A stretch of DNA of 64,000 bases from contig NZ_CP108109.1 in the NCBI RefSeq assembly GCF_036199905.1, positions 2,294,001-2,358,000 on the forward strand. The letters are read 5' to 3'. Position numbers and translations under genes: made by a program. Under the pieces are notes generated by a model that saw only the letters and a program-made list of their open reading frames with translations, was not told the DNA's origin and made no database searches. Below, piece by piece: positions 27,801 to 34,928 of the stretch (its first letter is position 1; every line of letters starts with the position of its first letter). The stretch comes from Streptomyces sp. NBC_00223. Its GTDB lineage: Bacteria > Actinomycetota > Actinomycetes > Streptomycetales > Streptomycetaceae.

Positions 27801-28372
27801 ATCCGGCCGACGGCAGGGTGACGATCCTTCCGGAGCGGCCGGTCTTCCGGACCCGGGCGCGGAAGGCCGCGGACTGGCGGATCGTGCTGGTCGTCGACGT
27901 CTCGGGGTCCATGGAGGCGTCCACGATCTGGTCGGCGGTCACGGCGGCGGTCCTGGCCGGGGTGCCGGCCCTCCGCACCCACTTCGTGGCCTTCTCCACG
28001 GAGGTGCTGGACCTCACGGACCAGGTGGCCGATCCGCTGAGCCTGCTGCTGGAGGTGCGGGTCGGCGGGGGTACGCGGATCGCGCACGGCCTGCGGCACG
28101 CGCGCTCGCTGGTGACGGTGCCGTCGCGGACGATCGTCGTCCTGATCAGTGACTTCGAGGAGGGCGGGCCGGTGGGGGCGCTGCTCGCGGAGGTACGGGC
28201 GTTGGTGGATTCGGGGTGCCACGTCCTCGGGTGCGCGTCGCTCGACGCGGCGGGGAGGCCGCGGTACTCCGTGGGGGTGGCGGGTCAGTTGGTGGCGGCG
28301 GGTATGTCGGTCGCCGCGCTGAGTCCTTTGGAGTTGGGGCGGTGGGTCGCGGCGAAGGTCCGGGCCCCGTGA
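24887..28372 (+). CDS. DUF5682-VWA fusion protein of the MoxR cluster
   Basis: 1161 residues combining two usually separate proteins. Residues about 12-650 match the DUF5682 pattern: YLIGVRHHSPALAAAMPELL, the VLFVELPSDF strand, PVVPFDLP and LVGAFHGPALL, with conserved His residues suggesting an enzyme-like fold. Residues about 990-1155 are a von Willebrand A domain with an intact MIDAS: DVSGSMEAS, GGGTRIAHG and VLISDFEEGG. A helical region with Ala/Pro linkers joins them. MIDAS-VWA proteins are the normal partners of MoxR ATPases. The ATG at 24887 has GGAGG five bases upstream; an ATG at 24821, overlapping the moxR end, is an alternative that would add 22 residues. A hairpin spans its stop codon. 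Confidence 0.85.
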   Translation: MGHLTPEDAMEELTENRTPYLIGVRHHSPALAAAMPELLEDAAPEVLFVELPSDFTNWIPFLADPETRPPVALAGHGPGGLVFLPFADFSPELAALRWAREAGVPVVPFDLPVGAGPGRDAADGPPAGGARRGGGGAHPGSPDPSGTGGRPLERALRARAGGGEDLWDRLVEAAAPGGSPQELRRAALLVGWALRRDTAESGRLDPRDLRREAHMRRRLAEHPGKRTAALVGAFHGPALLPGAASEEPVETEPVAVTTSLVPYAYPLLDERSGYPAGIRDPEWQQGVLLAAGDPARLDDLLVTTAVRICAAVRAAGHPCGPPDAREVVRHARDLATLRGLPAAGRGELLEAVETVLTQGQLLGRGRVVARALETVLVGTRHGRLAPGTPRSGLGPAVEGLLADLGLPGPAAPERRELRLDPYRSPLDRRREIALRQLAVCRVPYGEPADVAGTGGAAGVGTRWTVGWTPATAAMIDAVAAHGSELPQAAEGLLRQRALSERRQGGPTAAEVLAGLADAAHCGLTGPAADRLDESAQLLPATGTLPELLAAMALLDRIAAGLVPGLPAEWETAAVSAALAELAAAGVRALDGLAGSEDPADALALAELASRATPGLRMTDALDRLAAEGTALIRGAAAAARVLLGESGAAAFGTLLASRTDSATTPELRTDLAAYLTGALTAAGPLLEAGPLLEPFTARIESLPDRPFLTRLPALRQGFQALSPAARDRLLTTVRTTGLPARTPDPATLARHAAADLAAREVLAGLGLLPPPPVVAEPAPQDTAADPAPQAGSLTPDLRWQLLLGRLDERASGTGRAGRIATALDELYGTGRGEGAGAGGGGGAGSEPPYPDVRGWSEELAALFGEGVREEVLAAAAATGRMDAALELDPAAARPSVELLRTVLSYAGGLPEGQLARLRPLVARLVRELTDALATRLRPALAGLTHPRPTRRPGGPLDLARTVRANLATARRDPADGRVTILPERPVFRTRARKAADWRIVLVVDVSGSMEASTIWSAVTAAVLAGVPALRTHFVAFSTEVLDLTDQVADPLSLLLEVRVGGGTRIAHGLRHARSLVTVPSRTIVVLISDFEEGGPVGALLAEVRALVDSGCHVLGCASLDAAGRPRYSVGVAGQLVAAGMSVAALSPLELGRWVAAKVRAP

Positions 28373-28379
28373 GGGGCCC
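28362..28379 (+). terminator. Hairpin across the DUF5682-VWA stop codon
   Basis: GGGCCCC / GGGGCCC pair around a GTGA loop that includes the stop codon. There is no U-run. It may attenuate or end the main MoxR transcript before the palindromic repeat element. Confidence 0.4.
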
Positions 28380-28412
28380 CTGCGCGGGGTGCGCCCACTG
28401 GCGTGGGGGGCT

Positions 28413-29078
28413 TTTCGTTCCCACCCCGCCCACCCGTGCGGGTGCGTCTTCGTCTGCGGGTGCAACCGGTGGTCGGGTCGGGGCCAGTCCGGAGGTGACT
28501 CCTCGAACTGCGCATGTGGCGTTTTCCCAGGTTGGGTAACGGGAGTTTGCGCATTTCTGCGGGGACGCCTCCTCCCCGTCCCCTCCGACCGGTTGGCGGC
28601 GAACGGTCGCTGGGGGTGGTCAAAAAACCGGGTCCGACCGGAGAAGCGTGTGGGTTATCCCGACCTGCCAGTTGGCCACCCCGTAAGAACCGACAGCCGC
28701 CGATGGCGACGCGGGCCCACAAGAAGACCCGCAGACGGAGTCGACCCCGCACGGGCGAGCGAAGCGAGATGGGGGTACCCCCAGGCGAAGCTCTGGGGGA
28801 GGGCGGGAAACACCCCCACCACGGACGTGCACGTTGCGGGGGACGTAGGGGCAGCCCCCTCAACCACCCCGCGGCCGTCAGCCGCCAACGATGCCGGAGG
28901 GGACGGGGAGGAGGTGTCCCCGCAGAACTGCGAACGCAACACCGGCGGTGAAGCCGAAAACGAAACGGAAACGTTCGCAGTTCGAGGAGATACCTCCGGA
29001 CTGGCCCCGACCCACCCACCGGTTGCACCCGCAGACGGAAACGCACCCGCACGGGTGGGCGGGGCGGGGATGAAAAGG
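28413..29078. repeat. Long imperfect palindrome (arms ~210 bp) of dispersed Streptomyces repeats
   Basis: The left arm at about 28413-28620 and the right arm at about 28861-29078 are reverse complements with few differences: CACCCGTGCGGGTGCGT, CCGGAGGT...CTCCTCGAACTGCG and CGCCTCCTCCCCGTCCCCTC are each mirrored. The centre holds further repeat blocks, one of which (CAGACGGAGTCGACCCCGCA onward, about 28731-28860) recurs directly at about 29128-29210. No gene is present; open frames here lack ribosome sites and protein character. The element separates the MoxR/VWA genes from the SWIM gene. It appears to be a nested pile of dispersed intergenic repeats. Confidence 0.8.
28756..28805. repeat. Nested short dispersed repeat with GGGGGTACCCCC core
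   Basis: About 48 bp beginning GAGCGAAGCGAGATG, with the perfect palindrome GGGGGTACCCCC at 28771-28782 and a second hairpin CCCCCAG/CTGGGGG (28778-28784 with 28792-28799). The sister direct repeat near 29150 lacks exactly this segment, which indicates insertion. Similar GGGGGTACCCCC-containing sequences are, to my knowledge, dispersed in Streptomyces genomes. Confidence 0.65.
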
Positions 29079-29266
29079 CCCGACCCCGGACGAACCCGCA
29101 CCCGCCGTACCGGGCGAACCGTAGACGGAGTCGACCCCGCACGGGTGGGCCGGGAGGGAAACACACCCGCCACGGACGTGCACGTTGCGGAGAACGTCGG
29201 GGCAGCACCCCGTAAGGCCCCACGCAGTGGGGCGCGCTCGCGTAGAGATTGGAAGGGAACCGCAGC

Positions 29267-31003
29267 ATGACGAGTCCGCTGCCGCCCGTGGCGGCAAACG
29301 CCGCCGCCGAGGCAACGAACGCCCTGCCCCCGCGGCTGCGGAAGCGATTGGAGGTGACCGCCGCCAAGGCGAGGACGTGGGACGCCACCCGCGACGGCAA
29401 CGCCCTCACCCTCCACGTCGACGCCGACACGACAGTGACCCTCACCCTCTCCCCCACCGGCACGATCACCACCGCCGACGCGGTGACCTGCACCTGCCTG
29501 CTCGCCCCCGCCTGCCTGCACCGCGCCGCGGTCCTCGCCGCGGCCCCGCTGGCCGAAGCGGACACCCCCGCGGCGGAGCCGGCAGAGCCGGAACCGGCAC
29601 CCACGGCCGCGCCAGGCGCGGCCCGCGCGGCCCGCGCGGCACACGCGCTGTGGACCGCCGCGGTCGCCGCCCTGGAGGCGGGCGCCCGGACCTCGGCCCT
29701 CCCCCGGACGGGGCTGCTGCACGCCGCCCACACCGCCCGCCTCGCGGGCCTCCACCGGCCCGCCGCGACGGCGACCCGGGTCGCCCGCCGGCTGACCGAG
29801 GCGGCCGACGCGGACAGCGCCTTCCGGCTGGCCGATCTGACGGACGACCTCGCCGCGCTGCTCGGCGAGGCGAGAGCCGTACGGGACGCCCCGGACTCGG
29901 CCGCCGCGCGGGAGGCGGCGGGGACGGCCCGCCGTACGTACCGGGCCGCCGGATCGCTGCGGCTGTACGGCCTGTTCACCGAGCCCGTGGTGACGGCGTC
30001 GGGGTACGCGGGGGCGACGGCGTATCTGGCCACCCCGGACGGGGAGTTCCGTACGGTCGCGGTCGTCGCGCCCGGCGGCCCCGAGCGGGTGGCGGCCTCG
30101 GCGGCGGCCCGCGTACCCGGCGGCGCGGCGCTGACCCTGCGCGAACTCGGCCGCGGCGGCGGGCTGATCGCGACGGGCGCGACCGTGACCGAGGACGGCC
30201 GGATCGGCGGCGGCGCCGGGCTGCGTTCGGTCGCGGCGCCGGGCGCGGGCTGGGACGAGGCACCGTTCGACGCGCTGTGGGCGCGGCCCGTGGACGAACA
30301 GATACGCACCGCGCTGGCCTGGCGGGACATCCCCGTGGACCAGCGCCCGGCCGGCGGCGATCTGCTCTTCCTGACCGGTACGGTCACGGTGGTGGCCGGG
30401 CGGCCCGCCCTCGCGCTGTCGACCGGCGAGTCCGGTGGCGGCCCCGCGCCCGTACTCCACGCGCCGGACGAGCGACCGGAGTTGGCGTACGCGGAGAATC
30501 TGCGGCTGCTGATCCGGCACGCGGGCGCGCGCGTACGGGTGGTCGGGCGGTTGGCCGCGGACCGGCCGACCGGCCTGACCGCGCTGGCCCTGTCGCTCGG
30601 TGGCACCCCGTTCCATCTGGGCCTCGACCGTCTGCCCCCGGGCCCCCCGCCGTCCGCCGACCCCCCGCCGGGCGTGGCGCTTGCGCTGCCGCCCGTCGAG
30701 TGGGATCTGCTGAACCGTACGGTCGGCCGGGCCGTCGCGGGTGGCCGGGCCGTGGCCGCCGCGGCGGTCGACCCCGCGCTCCCGGCCCGGCTGCGCGCGG
30801 CCGGGCTGCCGACGGCCGCCGATTGCGCGGCCGCGCTCGCCGCTACCGCCAGGGCCCGCCGCCCGGACGCGCTGGGGGCGATGCTGCCCGCCGACCCGGA
30901 CGCCTTCGCCCTGGCGTGGCTGGCCGCGGCCGTGTATGTCCGGGCGGCCGCCCGCGAGTTCACGGCAACCGCGTGGACCCGGCACACGTCCCTCACGGTG
31001 TAG
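29267..31003 (+). CDS. SWIM zinc-finger protein of the MoxR/VWA cluster
   Basis: 578 residues. A SWIM-type zinc finger lies near the N-terminus: C75-x-C77-x5-C83-x-H85 in VTCTCLLAPACLHRA. The remainder is Ala-rich helical sequence followed by beta-rich stretches (about 230-430), with no known catalytic motif. SWIM fingers bind nucleic acid or protein, and SWIM proteins are recurrent members of MoxR-VWA gene clusters. The ATG at 29267 has GGAAGGGA eight bases upstream; a TTG six codons earlier is possible. It lies 894 bp after the VWA gene on the same strand, beyond the palindromic repeat, so it may have its own promoter. SanA follows after 29 bp. Confidence 0.82.
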   Translation: MTSPLPPVAANAAAEATNALPPRLRKRLEVTAAKARTWDATRDGNALTLHVDADTTVTLTLSPTGTITTADAVTCTCLLAPACLHRAAVLAAAPLAEADTPAAEPAEPEPAPTAAPGAARAARAAHALWTAAVAALEAGARTSALPRTGLLHAAHTARLAGLHRPAATATRVARRLTEAADADSAFRLADLTDDLAALLGEARAVRDAPDSAAAREAAGTARRTYRAAGSLRLYGLFTEPVVTASGYAGATAYLATPDGEFRTVAVVAPGGPERVAASAAARVPGGAALTLRELGRGGGLIATGATVTEDGRIGGGAGLRSVAAPGAGWDEAPFDALWARPVDEQIRTALAWRDIPVDQRPAGGDLLFLTGTVTVVAGRPALALSTGESGGGPAPVLHAPDERPELAYAENLRLLIRHAGARVRVVGRLAADRPTGLTALALSLGGTPFHLGLDRLPPGPPPSADPPPGVALALPPVEWDLLNRTVGRAVAGGRAVAAAAVDPALPARLRAAGLPTAADCAAALAATARARRPDALGAMLPADPDAFALAWLAAAVYVRAAAREFTATAWTRHTSLTV

Positions 31004-31032
31004 AGGACCGTCGGCCACCGCGGAGGACCGGT

Positions 31033-31746
31033 ATGCGCACACCCCCGTGGGCACGGCTCCGCCTGCCGCGCACCCGGCACGGCCGGCGCCGGCTGCTCCG
31101 GTGGACGGTCGCGGTCTGCGTACTCGCCCTGCTGCCCGCCACCTGGCTGCGGCTCACCACCGACGACCGGGTGCGGTCGGAGGCGGAGGTGCCGAGCGAG
31201 CCCGTGGCGGTGGTGTTCGGGGCGGGGCTGTGGGGTGGGCGGCCGTCGCCGTATCTGGCCCACCGGCTGGACGCGGCGGCCCGGCTGTACGCGGCGGGCA
31301 AGGTGAAGGTCGTGCTGGTGACCGGCGACAACAGCCGTACCTCGTACGACGAGCCGGGCGCGATGCGGACCTATCTCGCGGCGCACGGCGTACCGCGGGC
31401 CAAGGTCGTGCTGGACTACGCCGGGTTCGACACCTGGGACTCGTGCAGCCGGGCGAAGCGGATCTTCGGGGTGGACCGGGCGGTGCTGGTCAGCCAGGGG
31501 TTCCACATCCGCCGGGCGCTGGCGCTGTGCGGGGCGGCCGGGATCGACGCGTACGGCGTCGGGGTGGACGAGAAGCACGACGTGACCTGGTTCGCGGGCG
31601 GCGCCCGGGAGTTGCTCGCCGCGGACAAGGCGGCGTTCGACCTGACCGTACGGCCCGACCCGCACTTCCTCGGCCCCCACGAGACCGGGGTGGCCCGTGC
31701 CCTGGCCGCGCCCTCCCCGACACCGGCGCCCGTACCCGCCCGCTGA
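31033..31746 (+). CDS. SanA/YdcF-like DUF218 membrane protein
   Basis: 237 residues. One N-terminal membrane helix (about residues 22-40, after an Arg-rich start) is followed by a DUF218 domain. Recognisable pieces are VAVVFGAGLWGGRPSPYLAHRL, VVLVTGDNSRTSYDEPGAM and VLVSQGFHIRRALALC. E. coli SanA affects the envelope barrier to vancomycin at high temperature; the activity of this fold is not settled. The ATG at 31033 has GGAGG six bases upstream. It is 29 bp from the SWIM gene and 80 bp from the OsmC gene on the same strand. The Pro-rich C-terminal tail is low complexity. Confidence 0.85.
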   Translation: MRTPPWARLRLPRTRHGRRRLLRWTVAVCVLALLPATWLRLTTDDRVRSEAEVPSEPVAVVFGAGLWGGRPSPYLAHRLDAAARLYAAGKVKVVLVTGDNSRTSYDEPGAMRTYLAAHGVPRAKVVLDYAGFDTWDSCSRAKRIFGVDRAVLVSQGFHIRRALALCGAAGIDAYGVGVDEKHDVTWFAGGARELLAADKAAFDLTVRPDPHFLGPHETGVARALAAPSPTPAPVPAR

Positions 31747-31826
31747 CGCCGTCGGCGTCCCCGGCTCCTGCCCCTGACGCCGATACGATGAACAGTCCAG
31801 TGGATGTCCGCCCGGGAGGAACCCTC

Positions 31827-32318
31827 ATGCCGTCCCACCTGCGCCACAGCTACGAGACCGAACTCGTCTGGACCGGCAACACCGGCACCGGTACGGCCAC
31901 CTACCGCTCCTACGAGCGGTCCCACGAGGTTCGCGCCCCGGGCGTGCCGGCCGTCCTCGGCTCCGCCGACCCGGCCTTCCGCGGTGACGCCACCCGCTGG
32001 AACCCCGAGCAGATGCTGCTCGCCGCGCTGTCGCAGTGTCATCTGCTGGCGTATCTGCACCTGTGCGCGGTGAACGGCGTGACCGTGACCGCGTACACCG
32101 ACCGGGCGACCGGCACGATGGCCCAGACGGCGGACGGCGGCGGTCACTTCACCGAGGCGGTGCTGCGGCCCGCCGTCGAGGTCGCCGAGGCCGGGATGAC
32201 GGAGAAGGCGCTGGCGCTGCACGACGAGGCCCACCGCACGTGCTTCATCGCGAATTCGGTCAACTTCCCGGTCCGCCACGAGCCGACCGCGACCGTACGG
32301 CCCGCCGCGGAGGGCTGA
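31827..32318 (+). CDS. OsmC/Ohr-family protein
   Basis: A 163-residue OsmC-like protein with both conserved Cys of the peroxidase centre: C71 in LSQCHLLAYLHL and C139 in HRTCFIANSVNFPV. The family reduces organic hydroperoxides using low-molecular-weight or lipoyl thiols. The actinobacterial start HSYETELVWTGN is typical of the YhfA-like branch. The ATG at 31827 has GGGAGGA at seven bases; an ATG 13 codons upstream is less likely. Its stop lies 3 bp from the stop of the convergent gene. Confidence 0.88.
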   Translation: MPSHLRHSYETELVWTGNTGTGTATYRSYERSHEVRAPGVPAVLGSADPAFRGDATRWNPEQMLLAALSQCHLLAYLHLCAVNGVTVTAYTDRATGTMAQTADGGGHFTEAVLRPAVEVAEAGMTEKALALHDEAHRTCFIANSVNFPVRHEPTATVRPAAEG

Positions 32319-32321
32319 CCT

Positions 32322-32999
32322 TCATCCCTCGGCCGGCTCCGGCGGGTCGGGGCTCTCGACGATCAGCACACCGCGGGTGGTGCCCCGCTCGTCGTCCAGG
32401 TACTCGTCCTCCGGCCACAGCACGACCGTACGGTCCGCCGCGGCCCGGATCGCCGTGCCGTCCAGCTCCGCCCGCCGCTCGCCCACGCCCGCGTCGAGCC
32501 AGGCGCCGACCAGGGTCACGGGCCCGTCCGGCGGGAGCGGGGACACCCAGAACTGCGCGTCCCAGCGCAGATCGCTGCCGCCGCCCCCGTGCTCGATGAT
32601 CCGCAGGGTCCCCGGGTCCTCCGACATCTGCGCCCGGGCGTACGGCAGGCCGTCCCCGGTGGCGGCCCGCCGCCCGTCCGCGTACTCGACGCCCAGCCGC
32701 AGCCCGGTGTCGCGGTCCTCGGCGCGGAACGGGTCCGGGTGGTGGTGCGGGAAGGGGCGGCCCATCCGCGGGGAGCCGTCGGGGAGTTCCCGGCGGACCG
32801 CGCGCAGGGCGAACTCGAAGCCGTTCGGGTACACCCGTATCGCCCCGACCCACACGGCGGCGTCGTCGGTACGGATCAGCAGCGCCTCGCCCGGCACGGA
32901 CGCGGGCAGGACATGGTCGGGCTGGTACCAGGACCGACGGCGCTGCCGTACGGGCCTCGGGGGCGGGGGCGGCGGCGGGAAGGAGTCGAAGAAGTCCAT
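32322..32999 (-). CDS. Conserved hypothetical actinobacterial protein, 225 aa
   Basis: I do not recognise a named function. The protein starts with a Pro-run (SFPPPPPPPRP) followed by predicted beta-rich sequence (LLIRTDDAAVWVGAIRVYP, GFEFALRAVRRE, QFWVSPLPPDGPVTLVGAWL). There is no signal peptide or membrane helix. The pattern of alternating strands and a DAGVGERRAELDG turn recalls small beta-sandwich proteins of unknown role common in Streptomyces. The ATG at 32999 has a weak GGTGAAGG directly upstream. It lies 12 bp downstream of the AraC-type regulator's stop on the same strand, which suggests co-transcription. Confidence 0.65.
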   Translation of the reverse strand: MDFFDSFPPPPPPPRPVRQRRRSWYQPDHVLPASVPGEALLIRTDDAAVWVGAIRVYPNGFEFALRAVRRELPDGSPRMGRPFPHHHPDPFRAEDRDTGLRLGVEYADGRRAATGDGLPYARAQMSEDPGTLRIIEHGGGGSDLRWDAQFWVSPLPPDGPVTLVGAWLDAGVGERRAELDGTAIRAAADRTVVLWPEDEYLDDERGTTRGVLIVESPDPPEPAEG

Positions 33000-33011
33000 G
33001 CCTTCACCCTG

Positions 33012-34118
33012 TCACCGCCCGGCCGGAGCGGACCGCCCGGAATCGGCCGTACCGCCCCCGCCCGCCGCAGCCCGGCCCGGACCCGGGTTCCCCGCACCAC
33101 CGCGCCGGCCCGGACCCGGGTCCCCGGCACCCCCGCGCCCGCCCGGACCCGGGTCCCCGGCCGCCGGACGCCGGTCCGCATCGGCCTCCCCCGCGCTCCC
33201 GCCCGCCCCCGGTGCCACCCGCGCCCGCAGTCGCCGCAGCATCCGCGCGTCCTGGAACCCCACCGCCCGCGCCGCGGACTCCACGGTCGTGCCCTGCGAG
33301 ATCAGGTGCTCGGCGCGCTCGACCCGCAGTTCCTGCTGGTAGCGCAGCGGGGTGAGCCCGGTCGAGGCGGTGAAGCGGCGAGTCAGGGTGCGTTCGCTGA
33401 GACCGGCCCGGGCGGCGAGGCCGGCGAGCGTGAGGCGGTCGGTGAAGCGCGCGTCGATGAGGTCCTGGGCGCGGTGGACGGCGTCGCTGAGGTGGCCTCG
33501 GTGCCGGAGCATGGCGCCGACCTGCTGCTCGTCGCCGTTGCGCCGGGCGTAGACGACCATCTGCCGGGCCACCCGCGCGGCCGCGCCCGGCCCGTGGCGC
33601 ACCGCGAGCAGATGCAGGGCGAGGTCGATACCGCTGGCGATGCCCGCGGAGGTGACGACCCGGCCGTCCACGACGTAGAGCACATCGCGGACGACGGTGG
33701 CCCGCGGGTGGCGAAGCGCGAGTTCGTCCTGCACGTCGTGGTGGGTGGTGCAGCGGCGGCCGTCGAGCAGCCCGGCCCGGCCGAGCGCGTCCGCCCCCGC
33801 GCAGACGCTGGCGACGGTGCCGCCCGCGGCGTGGTGGTCGCGCAGCCGCCGCAGCACCGGCGCCGAGACCTCGCCGGTCTCCCGCAGGGTGGGCGAGCGC
33901 CAGCCGGGGACGATCAGCAGGTCGTCGGGTTCCAGCGGCGGCCAGTCGACGGCCGCCCGCAGCGGCAGCCCCTGCGCGCTGGGGACGTCTTCCCGCTCGG
34001 CCACGAAGTGCAGTTCGTAACCGAGGCCGTAGTCGGCGGCGGTGGAGAACACCTGGGCCGGGCCCGCGAGGTCGAGCAGATGCACCCTCGGGACGAGCAG
34101 GAAGACCACCCGGGTCAC
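33012..34118 (-). CDS. GlxA/FtrA-type AraC-family transcription regulator
   Basis: 368 residues. The N-terminal DJ-1/PfpI-like sensor domain (about 1-170, with SVCAGADALGRAGLLDGR) resembles GlxA proteins, whose sensor Cys sits at this elbow. The C-terminal AraC DNA-binding domain (about 220-320) has two helix-turn-helices: LTLAGLAARAGLSERTLTRR and ESAARAVGFQDARMLRRL. After the domain a 40-residue Gly/Pro tail repeats GDPGPG-type units, encoded by tandem repeats at about 33060-33165. The GTG at 34118 overlaps the isochorismatase stop (GTGA) and has AAGGAG 11 bases upstream. It may control that hydrolase. Confidence 0.88.
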   Translation of the reverse strand: MTRVVFLLVPRVHLLDLAGPAQVFSTAADYGLGYELHFVAEREDVPSAQGLPLRAAVDWPPLEPDDLLIVPGWRSPTLRETGEVSAPVLRRLRDHHAAGGTVASVCAGADALGRAGLLDGRRCTTHHDVQDELALRHPRATVVRDVLYVVDGRVVTSAGIASGIDLALHLLAVRHGPGAAARVARQMVVYARRNGDEQQVGAMLRHRGHLSDAVHRAQDLIDARFTDRLTLAGLAARAGLSERTLTRRFTASTGLTPLRYQQELRVERAEHLISQGTTVESAARAVGFQDARMLRRLRARVAPGAGGSAGEADADRRPAAGDPGPGGRGGAGDPGPGRRGGAGNPGPGRAAAGGGGTADSGRSAPAGR

Positions 34119-34741
34119 GATCCGGTCAGCTCCTTGACGGTGGTGACAGTGGCGAAACGGCCCTCCAGAGCGTAGCGCGTGCGCTCGATGACGTCGGCGG
34201 GGAGCAGGGTCAGCGGGTCGGCCAGCACCTCGGCGAGCGGGCGGCCGACGGGCGCGTCGGGGTGGGGGATCGGCTCGGTGGCGGTGGCGTCGATCACGAA
34301 GGTGACGTCGTAGCCGAGGTCGGAGGCGAGCCGGGTGGTGGTCTCGACGCACTGCTCGGTGCGGATGCCGCAGGTGATCAGCGAGCGGATGCCGCGCTCG
34401 GTGAGGATCTGGCCGAGGTTGGTGGTGGTGAAGGCGTTGTGCGAGGTCTTGGTCAGTACGGGCTCGCCGTCCGCCGCCGTGAGCCCGTCGATCAGCCGGA
34501 CATGGCCGAGCGTCGGGTCGAAGACGGTGCCGCCGCCGGGCTCGGTGTGCAGCACCCACACCACCAGGTCGCCGCGCCCGCGGGCGAAGTCGACCAGCCT
34601 GGCGACCTGTTGGGCCACCTCGGGGTCGGAGGCGGCCTGCCAGCTCTCGCGCTGCCGGAAGGACTCCTGGACGTCGATGACGATCAGCGCGGTACCGGTC
34701 GAGGGGGCGCCCGTGGCGCCGGGGTTCTGGTTCGTGGTCAT
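34115..34741 (-). CDS. Isochorismatase-like cysteine hydrolase
   Basis: A 208-residue isochorismatase-superfamily hydrolase with the full catalytic triad: D23 in VIDVQESF, K98 in LTKTSHNAF and C131 in CGIRTEQCVETT, with the conserved cis-peptide preceding the Cys loop. Members hydrolyse amides such as nicotinamide or N-carbamoyl compounds, and the substrate here is not predictable. The N-terminal 15 residues are Thr/Gly/Ala-rich and disordered. It is coupled to the downstream AraC/GlxA regulator by a 4-base overlap, an arrangement commonly seen for this pair. Confidence 0.9.
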   Translation of the reverse strand: MTTNQNPGATGAPSTGTALIVIDVQESFRQRESWQAASDPEVAQQVARLVDFARGRGDLVVWVLHTEPGGGTVFDPTLGHVRLIDGLTAADGEPVLTKTSHNAFTTTNLGQILTERGIRSLITCGIRTEQCVETTTRLASDLGYDVTFVIDATATEPIPHPDAPVGRPLAEVLADPLTLLPADVIERTRYALEGRFATVTTVKELTGS

Positions 34742-34826
34742 GCCCCGAGCATGGCTCCGAGCCGGGGTGCCGGGCCAGGCATGATCGTGACCCGGTGCGG
34801 AACGATCCGGTCATGCCGCGCGGTGT

Positions 34827-34873
34827 CCTCGATCGCCGGACGGGCTGATTTTCAGCCCGTCCGGCAATCGAGG
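34827..34873. repeat. 22-bp dispersed hairpin element
   Basis: Left arm 34827-34848 and right arm 34852-34873 pair over 21 of 22 positions around a TTT loop, with GCCGGACGGGCTGA on one side and TCAGCCCGTCCGGC on the other. It lies between two divergent genes, so a terminator role is not needed. This GACGGGCTG/CAGCCCGTC hairpin resembles a dispersed Streptomyces intergenic element. Confidence 0.7.
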
Positions 34874-34928
34874 ACGGAACCGGACGCGCGGACGCTCACA
34901 GCCCGGCGCCCGCGGCGATGAGCGCACC

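Noticed and set aside
24524..28465. A 1313-codon minus-strand open frame across the MoxR and DUF5682-VWA genes
   Set aside because: It is opposite to genes with intact motifs and consists of Arg/Gly/Pro-rich sequence typical of antisense frames in GC-rich DNA.
28373..29266. Insertion sequence or degraded transposase between the VWA and SWIM genes
   Set aside because: The arms are too long and imperfect, and no transposase-like reading frame or target duplication is visible.
28285..31680. An 1131-codon minus-strand frame across the palindrome, SWIM and SanA genes
   Set aside because: It crosses the non-coding repeat and reads antisense through two motif-bearing genes.
34827..34873. Transcription terminator of a neighbouring gene
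   Set aside because: Both neighbouring genes start, rather than end, at this gap, so the hairpin is better explained as a dispersed element.
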